A stretch of 8,699 bases of DNA from the NCBI GenBank assembly GCA_002784505.1, contig PFLF01000076.1:1-8699 (forward strand). The letters are read 5' to 3'. The notes under the pieces are model-generated. The model saw nothing but the letters and a program-made list of their open reading frames with translations. It was not told where the DNA came from and did not search any database. The position numbers and the translations under genes are program-made. This DNA is from Candidatus Roizmanbacteria bacterium CG_4_10_14_0_8_um_filter_39_9 (GTDB lineage: Bacteria; Patescibacteriota; Microgenomatia; UBA1406; GWC2-37-13). Shown here in pieces: positions 1 through 6,559 of this stretch (its first letter is position 1; each line of letters opens with the position of its first letter).

Positions 1-522
1 GATGGGCTTGAGAAGTATCATGACTCAAACCGGGGACAGGGTAACTTTAAAAAAAGCATGGACTTCCTTCAAAAAGGAAAAAAGATGGGTTTCCACATCG
101 AGATATTTTCAATTGTCACGAGACAGAACCTAAAATGTATCGATAAATTTGAGTCATATTTAAAAAAAGAATTAGGCCCGATTGAAGTAACGTATCATCC
201 CCGTAAACCCATAACATACCTGAACATTCATCCTGTGTCAAAAATAGTGGGGGAGATCGCCGGCTTTGATTTTTTGGAAAAAAAAGAAATACAAAGATTG
301 ATGATGACCAAAAAAACATTCCCTCCTAAAAGCTTAGGATGTTATCAAATATCCCTCACGTCAGATGGCACCGTCTATGGATGCTGCGAGGGGTTTGAGG
401 CCTTAGGAAAGATAGATGACTTGATCCCCCAGCTTATTGAAAAACTAAAAAGTAAACTAGGAGGACCATGTCTTGGGTGTGTTCAGCCCGGATTTTTATG
501 TGGAGTAAAAGACTATATATGA
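1..522 (+). CDS. Radical SAM protein with C-terminal SPASM/twitch-like cysteine cluster, 5'-truncated by the window edge
   Basis: The frame is open from base 1, so this is the last 173 residues of a longer protein; the CxxxCxxC iron-sulfur motif lies outside the window. The first residues (DGLEKYHDSNRG, then GNFKKSMDFL) match the 'DG...HD..RG.g.f..a...l' segment common in SPASM-type radical SAM enzymes. Near the C-terminus is a cysteine cluster: C114, the pair C128-C129 after a DGTVYG turn, then C157, C160 and C167. This is the kind of arrangement that binds an auxiliary [4Fe-4S] cluster. Seen: motif and cysteines. Inferred: SAM-dependent radical chemistry on a peptide, protein or small molecule; the substrate is unknown. 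The TGA stop overlaps the ATG of the next gene (ATGA at 519-522), so the two are probably translated together. It does not resemble the C-terminus of lysine 2,3-aminomutase/EpmB. ATG 58 is internal, not the true start. Confidence 0.8.
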   Translation, partial: DGLEKYHDSNRGQGNFKKSMDFLQKGKKMGFHIEIFSIVTRQNLKCIDKFESYLKKELGPIEVTYHPRKPITYLNIHPVSKIVGEIAGFDFLEKKEIQRLMMTKKTFPPKSLGCYQISLTSDGTVYGCCEGFEALGKIDDLIPQLIEKLKSKLGGPCLGCVQPGFLCGVKDYI

Positions 523-1403
523 TAAATTTCAAACCATTTTTTATCCGCGAAGAAATTATAAAAGCAACAAGGGCATTCTTTTATGCAAAAAAATTTCATG
601 AGGTAATTGTTCCAGTACTAAATGATGCGGTTCCGCTTGAGTCGCACCTCTATCCTTTTTCCACATCATGGAATACTCGCGAGGGAGTAAAGAAATATTA
701 CCTTTCCCTGTCTCCGGAGCGAGGGATCAAACGGATGCTGGCTATGGGAATAGGGAACTGTTTTGCGATTGCTAAGTCGTTTCGAAATCTTGAGAATGTT
801 GGGACGCAACACCTTCCCGAATTTCTTATGCTTGAGTGGTACCGGGAAAATGCAGAGTACACGCGTGTTATGGAGGACGCAGAAAATCTTATCCTATCAA
901 TCCAAACATCTCTCCGCAAAAAGCATTTGACATCCATTATTTTTAAACCGAAGTGGAAAAAAATTTCCCTCAATGCGTTATTGAAAAAACATTTGAAAGC
1001 AGATTATGAAAAGGTAATGAAAGACAAAACACTTGGGTGGAGGGAGAGATTCGATCAGCTTTTTGTGAATGAAATTGAAAGTAAGCTTCCCCGCGAACCA
1101 TTTTTTCTGGTCGATTTCCCATCGCGGATTTCACCCCTATGTGTGCCTCAAGCCGGAAAGCCACATCTTGCTAAACGGTTTGAACTTTATATTGACGGCA
1201 TGGAAATCGGAAATGGCAATACTGAAAATACTAACAGCAAGTCGGTACGCAGGGCATTAAAAAAACCAATTGACGAGACTTTTCTGAAGGCGCTTGATGC
1301 AATGGACAAAAAAACGTATGCCGGAGTTGGGCTAGGGATTGATCGGCTCGCAATGATTTTTTCGGGAGCGACTGATATTAAAGAGGTGGAGCTCCTTGTA
1401 TAA
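519..1403 (+). CDS. EpmA/PoxA-like class II lysyl-tRNA synthetase paralogue without anticodon-binding domain
   Basis: The 294 residues form only a class IIb aminoacyl-tRNA synthetase catalytic core, with no N-terminal OB-fold. That matches EpmA (GenX/PoxA, about 325 residues), which attaches lysine or beta-lysine to elongation factor P. Visible signatures are SPE..IKRML (65-74), motif 2 (FRN...HLPEFLMLEWY, 88-108), RFELYIDGMEIGNG (220-233) and motif 3 GVGLGIDRLAM (269-279) with the motif 3 Arg at 276. Odd points: the motif 2 loop is one residue longer than in E. coli EpmA, Leu replaces the Glu two residues after the motif 2 Arg, and HL replaces HN. The loop length resembles AspRS/AsnRS. ATG 519 is chosen because it gives the ATGA overlap and fits the family N-terminus; GGAG at 502-505 is a weak, distant ribosome site. 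An upstream in-frame ATG at 468 would run deep into the radical SAM gene. No EF-P gene is in the window, so the substrate is inferred. Confidence 0.82.
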   Translation: MINFKPFFIREEIIKATRAFFYAKKFHEVIVPVLNDAVPLESHLYPFSTSWNTREGVKKYYLSLSPERGIKRMLAMGIGNCFAIAKSFRNLENVGTQHLPEFLMLEWYRENAEYTRVMEDAENLILSIQTSLRKKHLTSIIFKPKWKKISLNALLKKHLKADYEKVMKDKTLGWRERFDQLFVNEIESKLPREPFFLVDFPSRISPLCVPQAGKPHLAKRFELYIDGMEIGNGNTENTNSKSVRRALKKPIDETFLKALDAMDKKTYAGVGLGIDRLAMIFSGATDIKEVELLV

Positions 1404-1404
1404 T
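1399..1404 (+). promoter_or_regulatory. Perfect TATAAT -10 box just before the epimerase gene
   Basis: TATAAT overlaps the stop codon of the EpmA-like gene and lies 7 bases before ATG 1412. No good -35 is seen at 16-18 bases. TG directly precedes the hexamer, without the usual intervening base of an extended -10. If used, the transcript would start at or almost at the ATG. It may equally be chance in AT-rich DNA. Confidence 0.35.
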
Positions 1405-1411
1405 AAATGTT

Positions 1412-2164
1412 ATGCAAAAACATTTCTCATCACATAATTGGAGTCTGTCAATCAATCTTCACGGAGGACGGATAGAGGAACTTTCATATAAAAACGAACT
1501 AATCTTGGGGACATTTGATCGTATTGACGGAAAAAAAGGATCAACGCATTTGTGTGTCCCAAACTTCAGTGGGGAGGGAGTGGAGGAGTATGGACTTCCG
1601 TTTCATGGACCGGCGAGAAATAGTGATTGGTCGTTAGTCGTTAGTCGAAGGCAACCAAGTGACGATAATATAATCTGTAAGATAGAATGCAATATAAAAA
1701 AAACTGAAAAATACCCGGCAAATTTATTAGTTTCCCAAGAATTTGAGTTACAGCAAAAATCTTTTAATCATACGATTACGATTTATCAATTCGGAACTGA
1801 TAAAAAGAGTGTTTCGGTGAATATCGGAGTTCATAACTATTGGGCGACGCCACGGGGATGGAAAGGGCTTCTCATAAACGGCGAGAATGTCGAAGAAAAA
1901 GTCAATACCAACGGATTTGTGCAGTTAAAAGATCAAAATCTGGTAGAGTTTCCAGATAGAAAAATCAGATGGGAGATAAACGGTTTTGTGGAGGGAGTGC
2001 TTTGGGCTGCGCAAAAGGAAGGCAATTTTGACTCGTCATACGTATGTATTGAGCCGGTACAGAATTTTTCAAATTCTCCTTTTACGATCAAGGAAACCAA
2101 TCTCAATAGTGGTGGAGTTATTTCTGTAACACAGAAAATATATCCACCCACTATTCAACAATAA
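1412..2164 (+). CDS. Aldose 1-epimerase (galactose mutarotase)-like protein
   Basis: A 250-residue protein of the galactose mutarotase-like beta-sandwich family, which interconverts the alpha and beta anomers of sugars or hexose phosphates. Seen: NLHGGRIEEL near the N-terminus (15-24), the segment NFSGEG...LPFHGPARNSDW (51-73), VHNYWATP (140-147) and CIEPVQN (212-218). In this family a His in the strand corresponding to VHNYW and a Glu near the C-terminus act as acid and base; H141 and E214 fit, with H66 as the probable first sugar-contacting His. It is somewhat shorter than typical GalM (about 300-350 residues) and closer in length to YeaD-like hexose-phosphate mutarotases. No signal peptide is seen, so it should be cytoplasmic. 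It starts 8 bases after the previous stop and overlaps the convergent FMN-protein gene by 14 bases. The sugar substrate cannot be told. Confidence 0.8.
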   Translation: MQKHFSSHNWSLSINLHGGRIEELSYKNELILGTFDRIDGKKGSTHLCVPNFSGEGVEEYGLPFHGPARNSDWSLVVSRRQPSDDNIICKIECNIKKTEKYPANLLVSQEFELQQKSFNHTITIYQFGTDKKSVSVNIGVHNYWATPRGWKGLLINGENVEEKVNTNGFVQLKDQNLVEFPDRKIRWEINGFVEGVLWAAQKEGNFDSSYVCIEPVQNFSNSPFTIKETNLNSGGVISVTQKIYPPTIQQ

Positions 2165-2621
2165 GGATAGGCTCTTCGCCATCTTCTACTTTGAATAATG
2201 CCTGATCGAATAATTTAATTTTTTTCGGTGTTATTTTATACATTCGGCCCTTTATAACATGCGTTACCATGTTTGCATAGGTCAACTCACTGTTCACCAC
2301 CTTCAAACTCTGTTTCCAAAGGTTTAGCGTGTGTTTTATCTTTGCACTTCCCGAGATTTGCGTTGCAACTCCATATATTTGCAACCCCCGTTTTAATGCT
2401 TTTGGGTCCTGAGTTGAGTCGGCAATCGATACTGCAACCTCGTTGTTTTGTGCAATCATCTTGCAGTGCAAGGTAGAAGGTGAGCTTAAAAAAAACAGAT
2501 TAAGATCATTATCAAACGTATAATACACGCTTGCGATCCACGGATGGGCACCGTAGGTCGCAACGGCCATCAGTTTTTGACCCTTTAAAAAATCCAAAAC
2601 ATGTTTTTTGGTGAGGAACAT
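2151..2621 (-). CDS. Pyridoxamine 5'-phosphate oxidase-family FMN-binding split-barrel protein
   Basis: The 156-residue protein has the pattern of the PPOX/FMN split-barrel superfamily: an N-terminal helix (HVLDFLKGQKLMAVAT), the first strands with a PWIASVYYTFDNDLNLFFLSS run (27-47), then HCKMIAQNNEVAVSI (52-66) and RGLQIYGVATQI (78-89), where these proteins contact FMN phosphate and dimerise. The family covers flavin- or F420-dependent reductases, pyridoxamine phosphate oxidases and haem-degrading proteins. The specific reaction cannot be assigned, and there is no sign that it is PdxH itself. It has no membrane segment or signal peptide. It is transcribed divergently from the VKOR-PyrD fusion across 57 bases and convergently to the epimerase, with overlapping 3' ends. 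The TAG stop is on the minus strand. No Shine-Dalgarno is visible; a TATAAT sits 6 bases before the ATG. Confidence 0.82.
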   Translation of the reverse strand: MFLTKKHVLDFLKGQKLMAVATYGAHPWIASVYYTFDNDLNLFFLSSPSTLHCKMIAQNNEVAVSIADSTQDPKALKRGLQIYGVATQISGSAKIKHTLNLWKQSLKVVNSELTYANMVTHVIKGRMYKITPKKIKLFDQALFKVEDGEEPILIVE

Positions 2622-2627
2622 ATAGAC

Positions 2628-2655
2628 ATTATATCAATCAAAAAGCAATTATCCA
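2628..2655 (-). promoter_or_regulatory. Promoter of the FMN split-barrel gene, probably giving a leaderless mRNA
   Basis: Reading the minus strand, TATAAT lies at 2633-2628 with TGGATA at 2655-2650 as a possible -35 (16-base spacer, 4 of 6 matches to TTGACA). Only 6 bases separate the -10 box from the ATG at 2621, so transcription would start at the A of the start codon. No ribosome-binding site is present. Confidence 0.5.
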
Positions 2656-2656
2656 T

Positions 2657-2662
2657 TATAAT
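2657..2662 (+). promoter_or_regulatory. TATAAT -10 box for the VKOR-PyrD fusion gene
   Basis: TATAAT lies 16 bases before ATG 2679, predicting a leader of about 10 bases. The -35 region is poor. It overlaps the upstream part of the divergent promoter for the FMN-protein gene, so the two promoters occupy the same 57-base gap and might compete. Confidence 0.45.
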
Positions 2663-2678
2663 ATAGCCTAAACCGGCT

Positions 2679-4220
2679 ATGAAAAAACTCTTGTTCATTC
2701 TTATACTCGTAGGCATTGTTGACAGTGCATATCTTACCTATGAGCATTTTGCGGGTACTCTTCCTATTTGTACGATCAATCGTTTTATGCCCATTTTTTC
2801 CGACTGCGGGGCGGTACTGCGAAGCAGTTACTCGGTATTATTTGGCGTTCCTCTTGCACTCCTTGGCGTCATCCACTACTCGCTTTTGGCGATTGCATTA
2901 TTTGTATCAGAAATCACAGGCAAGAAAATATGGAGAATCTGGATTTTGCTTGAAGTATCTGCCGGTATTGTTGCATCATCCTATTTTATGTATATCCAGA
3001 TAGGAATCATTGGGACATTATGTTTTTATTGCACCGCATCGGCCGCTATAAGCTTAATCCTATTCATTCTTTCACTTTCACAGTTTGCAAATGAAAGAAA
3101 ATATATGACACAGATCACCGCTGGACTTATATATAAAACAATATTAAAACCCCTTTTTTTTCTGATCGATCCTGAAGTTATTCATGAGGCAATGCTTAAT
3201 GCAGGGGAGATAATAGGAGGGATGGGCGGGCTAACAAAATTGATGGAATATGCTTTCAAATATGATGATTTGGTCCTTTTACAACGAGTTGCAGGAATTA
3301 CTTTCCAAAGACCGGTCGGACTCGCTGCGGGGTTTGATTATGAAGCCAAGCTTACCCAGGCTCTTCCATCTCTTGGATTTGGATTTGAAAGTATCGGCAC
3401 GATCACCAATATGGCCTATGAAGGTAATCCAAAGCCCCGATTAGGACGGCTTCCAAAATCACGATCCCTTATGGTCAACAAGGGATTTAAAAATGAGGGA
3501 GCGAAGGCAGTTTCACAAAAACTGGAAGCCCGGGCATTCTCAATGCCGGTTGGAATAAGCATCGGCCGGACCAATACCATAAAACTGAAAACACAGAAAG
3601 AAAGCGTTGAAGATATTATTAAAGCTTTTACCGTATTCAAAAAATCAAGGGCAAAGCATTCATACTACGAGCTCAATATCAGCTGTCCAAATCTCAAGGG
3701 AGACATGTCATTTTATCCGCCAAAAAACTTGAAAGAGCTTCTTACTGCAGTTGAAAAACTAAGAATAAAAAGGCCCATTTTTATAAAAATGCCTATCGAA
3801 AAAAGTGATAAGGAAGTTAAGGCCATGCTTGATATCATTATCAAGTTTCCCATGATTAAAGGCGTCGTTTTTGGTAACCTGCAAAAGAATAGGAAAGACC
3901 CATCACTTTACACCTCGGAGGTATCACGGTTTAAAACCGGCTATTTTTCAGGGAAACCAACGGAAAAGAGATCAAATGAACTCATAAGATTAGCCTACCG
4001 AAAATACGGGAAAAAATTGATTATCATTGGGTGCGGAGGGATATTCAGCGCGCAGGACGCGTATAAAAAAATTAAACTCGGGGCATCCCTTGTCCAACTT
4101 ATCACGGGTATGATTTATGAGGGGCCACAGCTGGTGAGCCAGATCAATTTAGAGCTTGTAGAATTGCTTAAAAAAGATGGATTTAATCATGTTTCGGAAG
4201 CGGTGGGAGTTGACTCCTGA
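2679..4220 (+). CDS. pyrD: Fusion of VKOR (thiol-quinone oxidoreductase) and class-2-like dihydroorotate dehydrogenase
   Basis: One open frame of 513 residues. Residues 1-137 are a VKOR domain: about four hydrophobic helices, loop cysteines C31 and C43 (SDCGAVLRSSYS...FGVP) and the active-site CFYC (115-118). VKOR proteins oxidise thioredoxin-like or DsbA-like partners and pass electrons to quinone. From about 150 on is dihydroorotate dehydrogenase, the fourth step of pyrimidine synthesis: the class 2 membrane helix region (YKTILKPLFFLIDPEVIHE), GLAAGFD (214-220), GFGFESIGT (233-241), NPKPRLGRLP (250-259), NISCPN (333-338), TGYFSGKP (420-427) and the FMN-phosphate site GCGGIFSAQDA (451-461) with GASLVQLITG (468-477). 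The base position (E. coli Ser175) is Cys336, as in class 1, and E. coli Lys66 corresponds to Tyr221. Met143 (ATG 3105) could start a free PyrD of 371 residues, but no ribosome site precedes it. The gene symbol applies to the C-terminal domain. Confidence 0.88.
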   Translation: MKKLLFILILVGIVDSAYLTYEHFAGTLPICTINRFMPIFSDCGAVLRSSYSVLFGVPLALLGVIHYSLLAIALFVSEITGKKIWRIWILLEVSAGIVASSYFMYIQIGIIGTLCFYCTASAAISLILFILSLSQFANERKYMTQITAGLIYKTILKPLFFLIDPEVIHEAMLNAGEIIGGMGGLTKLMEYAFKYDDLVLLQRVAGITFQRPVGLAAGFDYEAKLTQALPSLGFGFESIGTITNMAYEGNPKPRLGRLPKSRSLMVNKGFKNEGAKAVSQKLEARAFSMPVGISIGRTNTIKLKTQKESVEDIIKAFTVFKKSRAKHSYYELNISCPNLKGDMSFYPPKNLKELLTAVEKLRIKRPIFIKMPIEKSDKEVKAMLDIIIKFPMIKGVVFGNLQKNRKDPSLYTSEVSRFKTGYFSGKPTEKRSNELIRLAYRKYGKKLIIIGCGGIFSAQDAYKKIKLGASLVQLITGMIYEGPQLVSQINLELVELLKKDGFNHVSEAVGVDS

Positions 4221-6508
4221 GGCATAAGTCTTTTCAAATCAGAAAGTCGTTTAGATAGTGCCGCAAGCTCATCTTTTTTTACACCTCCAAGTTTTGTTAT
4301 TTGATCTTCTATTTCTCTTAACCGTTGAGTTTGCGCTTCTGTTTGGACTGTTATCTCAGCAAGTTTTTTCTCTTGATCTGCTTCAGTCATGGTACCAGCA
4401 TTGGCTGGGAGCCAAGTTGCTAATCTATTTGTAACAGTTTTTGTTTCTTCAACTGCTTGTCTTTGGGATTCAAGACGTGCCAAAGCTTGTTGAGCTGCTA
4501 TCTGATCTTTAAGCGGATTGGCTAGGGCCTCTTGTTGCAATACTAACGTTTGGTACTGCATATTAAGATTATCATGCATTTTTGGAACAAGCGCTCTAGC
4601 GGTTGCGATCTTTTCCTCCGTTAGTGCAACTACTTCTTTTTGTTTAATCTCACTCATTTGGGTAAGCATTCTAGTATCTTCATCAGCCTGTTCTTCTCCT
4701 TGGGATTTATTAGCGGGTAGATCCGATCCCTGTTCAACTGCCTGAAAAAAAGTTTTTTGGAGCTCTTTCTGTGCCGTTTTCAATCTGCTTGGGTCTGCAA
4801 TTTCTCTAAAACCGAACTCGGTTTCCAGTATTTTTCTTCCTTCAGCGTTGTCAGCGACAGCCTGCAAAAAACCGGTACCGGCCACCAGTTTGTCGGCTAA
4901 TTGTTGCTTTCTTTCCAGTAATGTTGCCTCAGATAGGTTTCCAAATTCTCTCCGTTGAAATTTTATATCCACTTGTTGCATAGAACCCCGATGGGATGCG
5001 GGTTGATGCAACATCTGTACAAGTGAAGCTACATCTGCAGCACCTCCTTTATTGTCAAGGAGAGATCTTTGGACTTTCATTTCAGTGCAGTTACCTAGCG
5101 CAGCAACTTTTGCCTCTTTTTCCGGCGTTGTCTGATCATGTTCATCTCCATTTGCATTATCGTAGGTTACACCGTAGATGGCATTTTGAAGCATGTTGTA
5201 TTTTCCATACCCAAGCATCGGTTGGTAGTCTCCGCGGGCATCCGCTTTTGCTTTTTGCATTTGGTTTTCGATTGACAGTTCAGGATAAAGGCGTCTTTCA
5301 AGCTCAGCCGCGATAAAATTGGCCATTTTGCCACTTGCGACGCTATCTGCTCTTTGAGCGATAGCGTCATCTATTGATTTCCAGTCTTTGCCGCTGGCGA
5401 CCGCTTCCTCAATCATTGTTTCAATATGCACATCATCCAGCGCTCTTTCTCTGGCTTCAACCTGAGATACCCTTTGAGCGTTATACCACTCATCCCTTCT
5501 TTCGGCAAGCTTGCCTCGCAGTATTCTTTCTGCATCTTTTTTTACAGCCATAGCCTCAGGCGACTTTTTTAACTCTTCAAGTGGGCCTTCTCCAATCGAT
5601 GCAAGCACACCGTACATTCGGTCGTCCAGTTTGGTACCTCGACCATCCGCAGATCTTTTATGATAAAGTTTTAGGGCTTCATCGAAGACCCCTCCACTTC
5701 CTGCAAGTCGTGAAAAAGCTGAATCTGTTACTCTTTCATTTGGCTTAGTGATAAATTCGTTGGCTTTTTGCATCAAATCAACCGCGGCAAATGGGTTTCC
5801 ACAAGCCAAACTAACCTCAACCATCCTATCAAGGTCGTCTTGAGTTTTTGGACCTCTGGAAACTTTGAGCGCTTGCTCAATTATCACATCAGCTGCTTTT
5901 TGACTGGGATACGGGGCATCTATGCCGTGAAGAGCAACGGTGCCATTTCCTTCACCTCTTAACGCAGTAAATGCAGCAGGAATGAGTTCAGTATTTGCTG
6001 GGTCTAGATCCCCAAGATCATGATGGGCCAAGACGACAAAAGCCTTCACCTCATCGGGAAGTGTGCCGTTACCCCTACTTGTTTGTTCAGCAGCTTGAAG
6101 TAAGGTTCGTAAATATGGAGTTTTTGAGCTGTCTTTGAGACTTTCAGTTAGGGCACGATCTAAGTCAACTTTTTCTTGGGTGGGTTGAGATTCCTGTTTG
6201 AGTACTTTGTGGGGAGCGGCAGGGGAGTCTTTTGGAGGTTCGTTGACCATATGCCACGTGAGATCATCAAGAGATTTTGGTTTTTCGTTTATGGGCTCTT
6301 CCGCAGATTTTGCTGGACCCTCGCTTACTACTTCTTCAGGTGTAATATGTTTTTCCAATCGAGCCCGTAAGGCAGTAATAGCCGCAGAATCCTTTTCTGC
6401 AGCGGTGGAGCCAGTTGCACGATTTCCAATATTTACGTTAGCTTCTCTTGCCCCTGATATAAGTGTGTTTGTTTGAGCAACTCCAGGTGCAGTACTTCCT
6501 TCAACCAT
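4187..6508 (-). CDS. Large orphan helical and coiled-coil protein, unknown function
   Basis: I do not recognise this 773-residue protein. It has no signal peptide or membrane segment, so it should be cytoplasmic. Residues 1-115 are rich in A, S, E, P and T and look disordered. About 150-340 reads as an alpha-solenoid, with TPR/PPR-like helix pairs such as LDRMVEVSLACGNPFAAVDL and DEALKLYHKRSADGRG. A middle part (430-510) contains a G/N/D-rich stretch (GVTYDNANGDEHD). About 520-765 is Gln/Glu/Lys/Ala-rich with heptad-like character (LEKQ-type runs), a probable long coiled coil. Only two cysteines occur. Three starts are close together: TTG 6517, ATG 6514 and ATG 6508. I chose 6508 because the promoter predicted at 6517-6545 would start transcription near 6510. 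The 3' end overlaps the VKOR-PyrD gene by 34 bases. A scaffold or cytoskeletal role is possible but unproven. Confidence 0.75.
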   Translation of the reverse strand: MVEGSTAPGVAQTNTLISGAREANVNIGNRATGSTAAEKDSAAITALRARLEKHITPEEVVSEGPAKSAEEPINEKPKSLDDLTWHMVNEPPKDSPAAPHKVLKQESQPTQEKVDLDRALTESLKDSSKTPYLRTLLQAAEQTSRGNGTLPDEVKAFVVLAHHDLGDLDPANTELIPAAFTALRGEGNGTVALHGIDAPYPSQKAADVIIEQALKVSRGPKTQDDLDRMVEVSLACGNPFAAVDLMQKANEFITKPNERVTDSAFSRLAGSGGVFDEALKLYHKRSADGRGTKLDDRMYGVLASIGEGPLEELKKSPEAMAVKKDAERILRGKLAERRDEWYNAQRVSQVEARERALDDVHIETMIEEAVASGKDWKSIDDAIAQRADSVASGKMANFIAAELERRLYPELSIENQMQKAKADARGDYQPMLGYGKYNMLQNAIYGVTYDNANGDEHDQTTPEKEAKVAALGNCTEMKVQRSLLDNKGGAADVASLVQMLHQPASHRGSMQQVDIKFQRREFGNLSEATLLERKQQLADKLVAGTGFLQAVADNAEGRKILETEFGFREIADPSRLKTAQKELQKTFFQAVEQGSDLPANKSQGEEQADEDTRMLTQMSEIKQKEVVALTEEKIATARALVPKMHDNLNMQYQTLVLQQEALANPLKDQIAAQQALARLESQRQAVEETKTVTNRLATWLPANAGTMTEADQEKKLAEITVQTEAQTQRLREIEDQITKLGGVKKDELAALSKRLSDLKRLMPQESTPTASET

Positions 6509-6516
6509 ATACATCA

Positions 6517-6545
6517 AATATAGATAAAAAGGAGATATATTACAA
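6517..6545 (-). promoter_or_regulatory. Promoter of the large orphan gene, -35 TTGTAA and -10 TATATT
   Basis: On the minus strand TTGTAA (6545-6540) and TATATT (6522-6517) are separated by exactly 17 bases. The expected start of transcription is near 6510, just before ATG 6508 and downstream of ATG 6514. This favours ATG 6508 and an almost leaderless mRNA. It also suggests the gene does not depend on read-through from the dehydrogenase-like gene upstream. Confidence 0.5.
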
Positions 6546-6559
6546 GTTAAAGTTAAGGA

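Noticed and set aside
468..518. Upstream in-frame ATG 468 for the EpmA-like protein
   Set aside because: It lies well inside the radical SAM gene, encodes residues with no family match, and ATG 519 gives the classic ATGA coupling.
1631..1647. Tandem repeat of TCGTTAG (two copies) in the epimerase gene
   Set aside because: Only 7 bases repeated twice within coding sequence and in frame with ordinary residues; expected by chance.
4206..4217. GGAGT..ACTCC inverted repeat at the end of the VKOR-PyrD gene, possible terminator
   Set aside because: The stem is 5 bases with only a 2-base loop and no T-run follows on either strand, so it is not a credible intrinsic terminator.
4996..5316. Open frame of 106 codons on the plus strand inside the orphan gene
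   Set aside because: It is the complementary-strand shadow of the long coding frame, His/Leu/Gln-rich with no family resemblance and no promoter or ribosome site.
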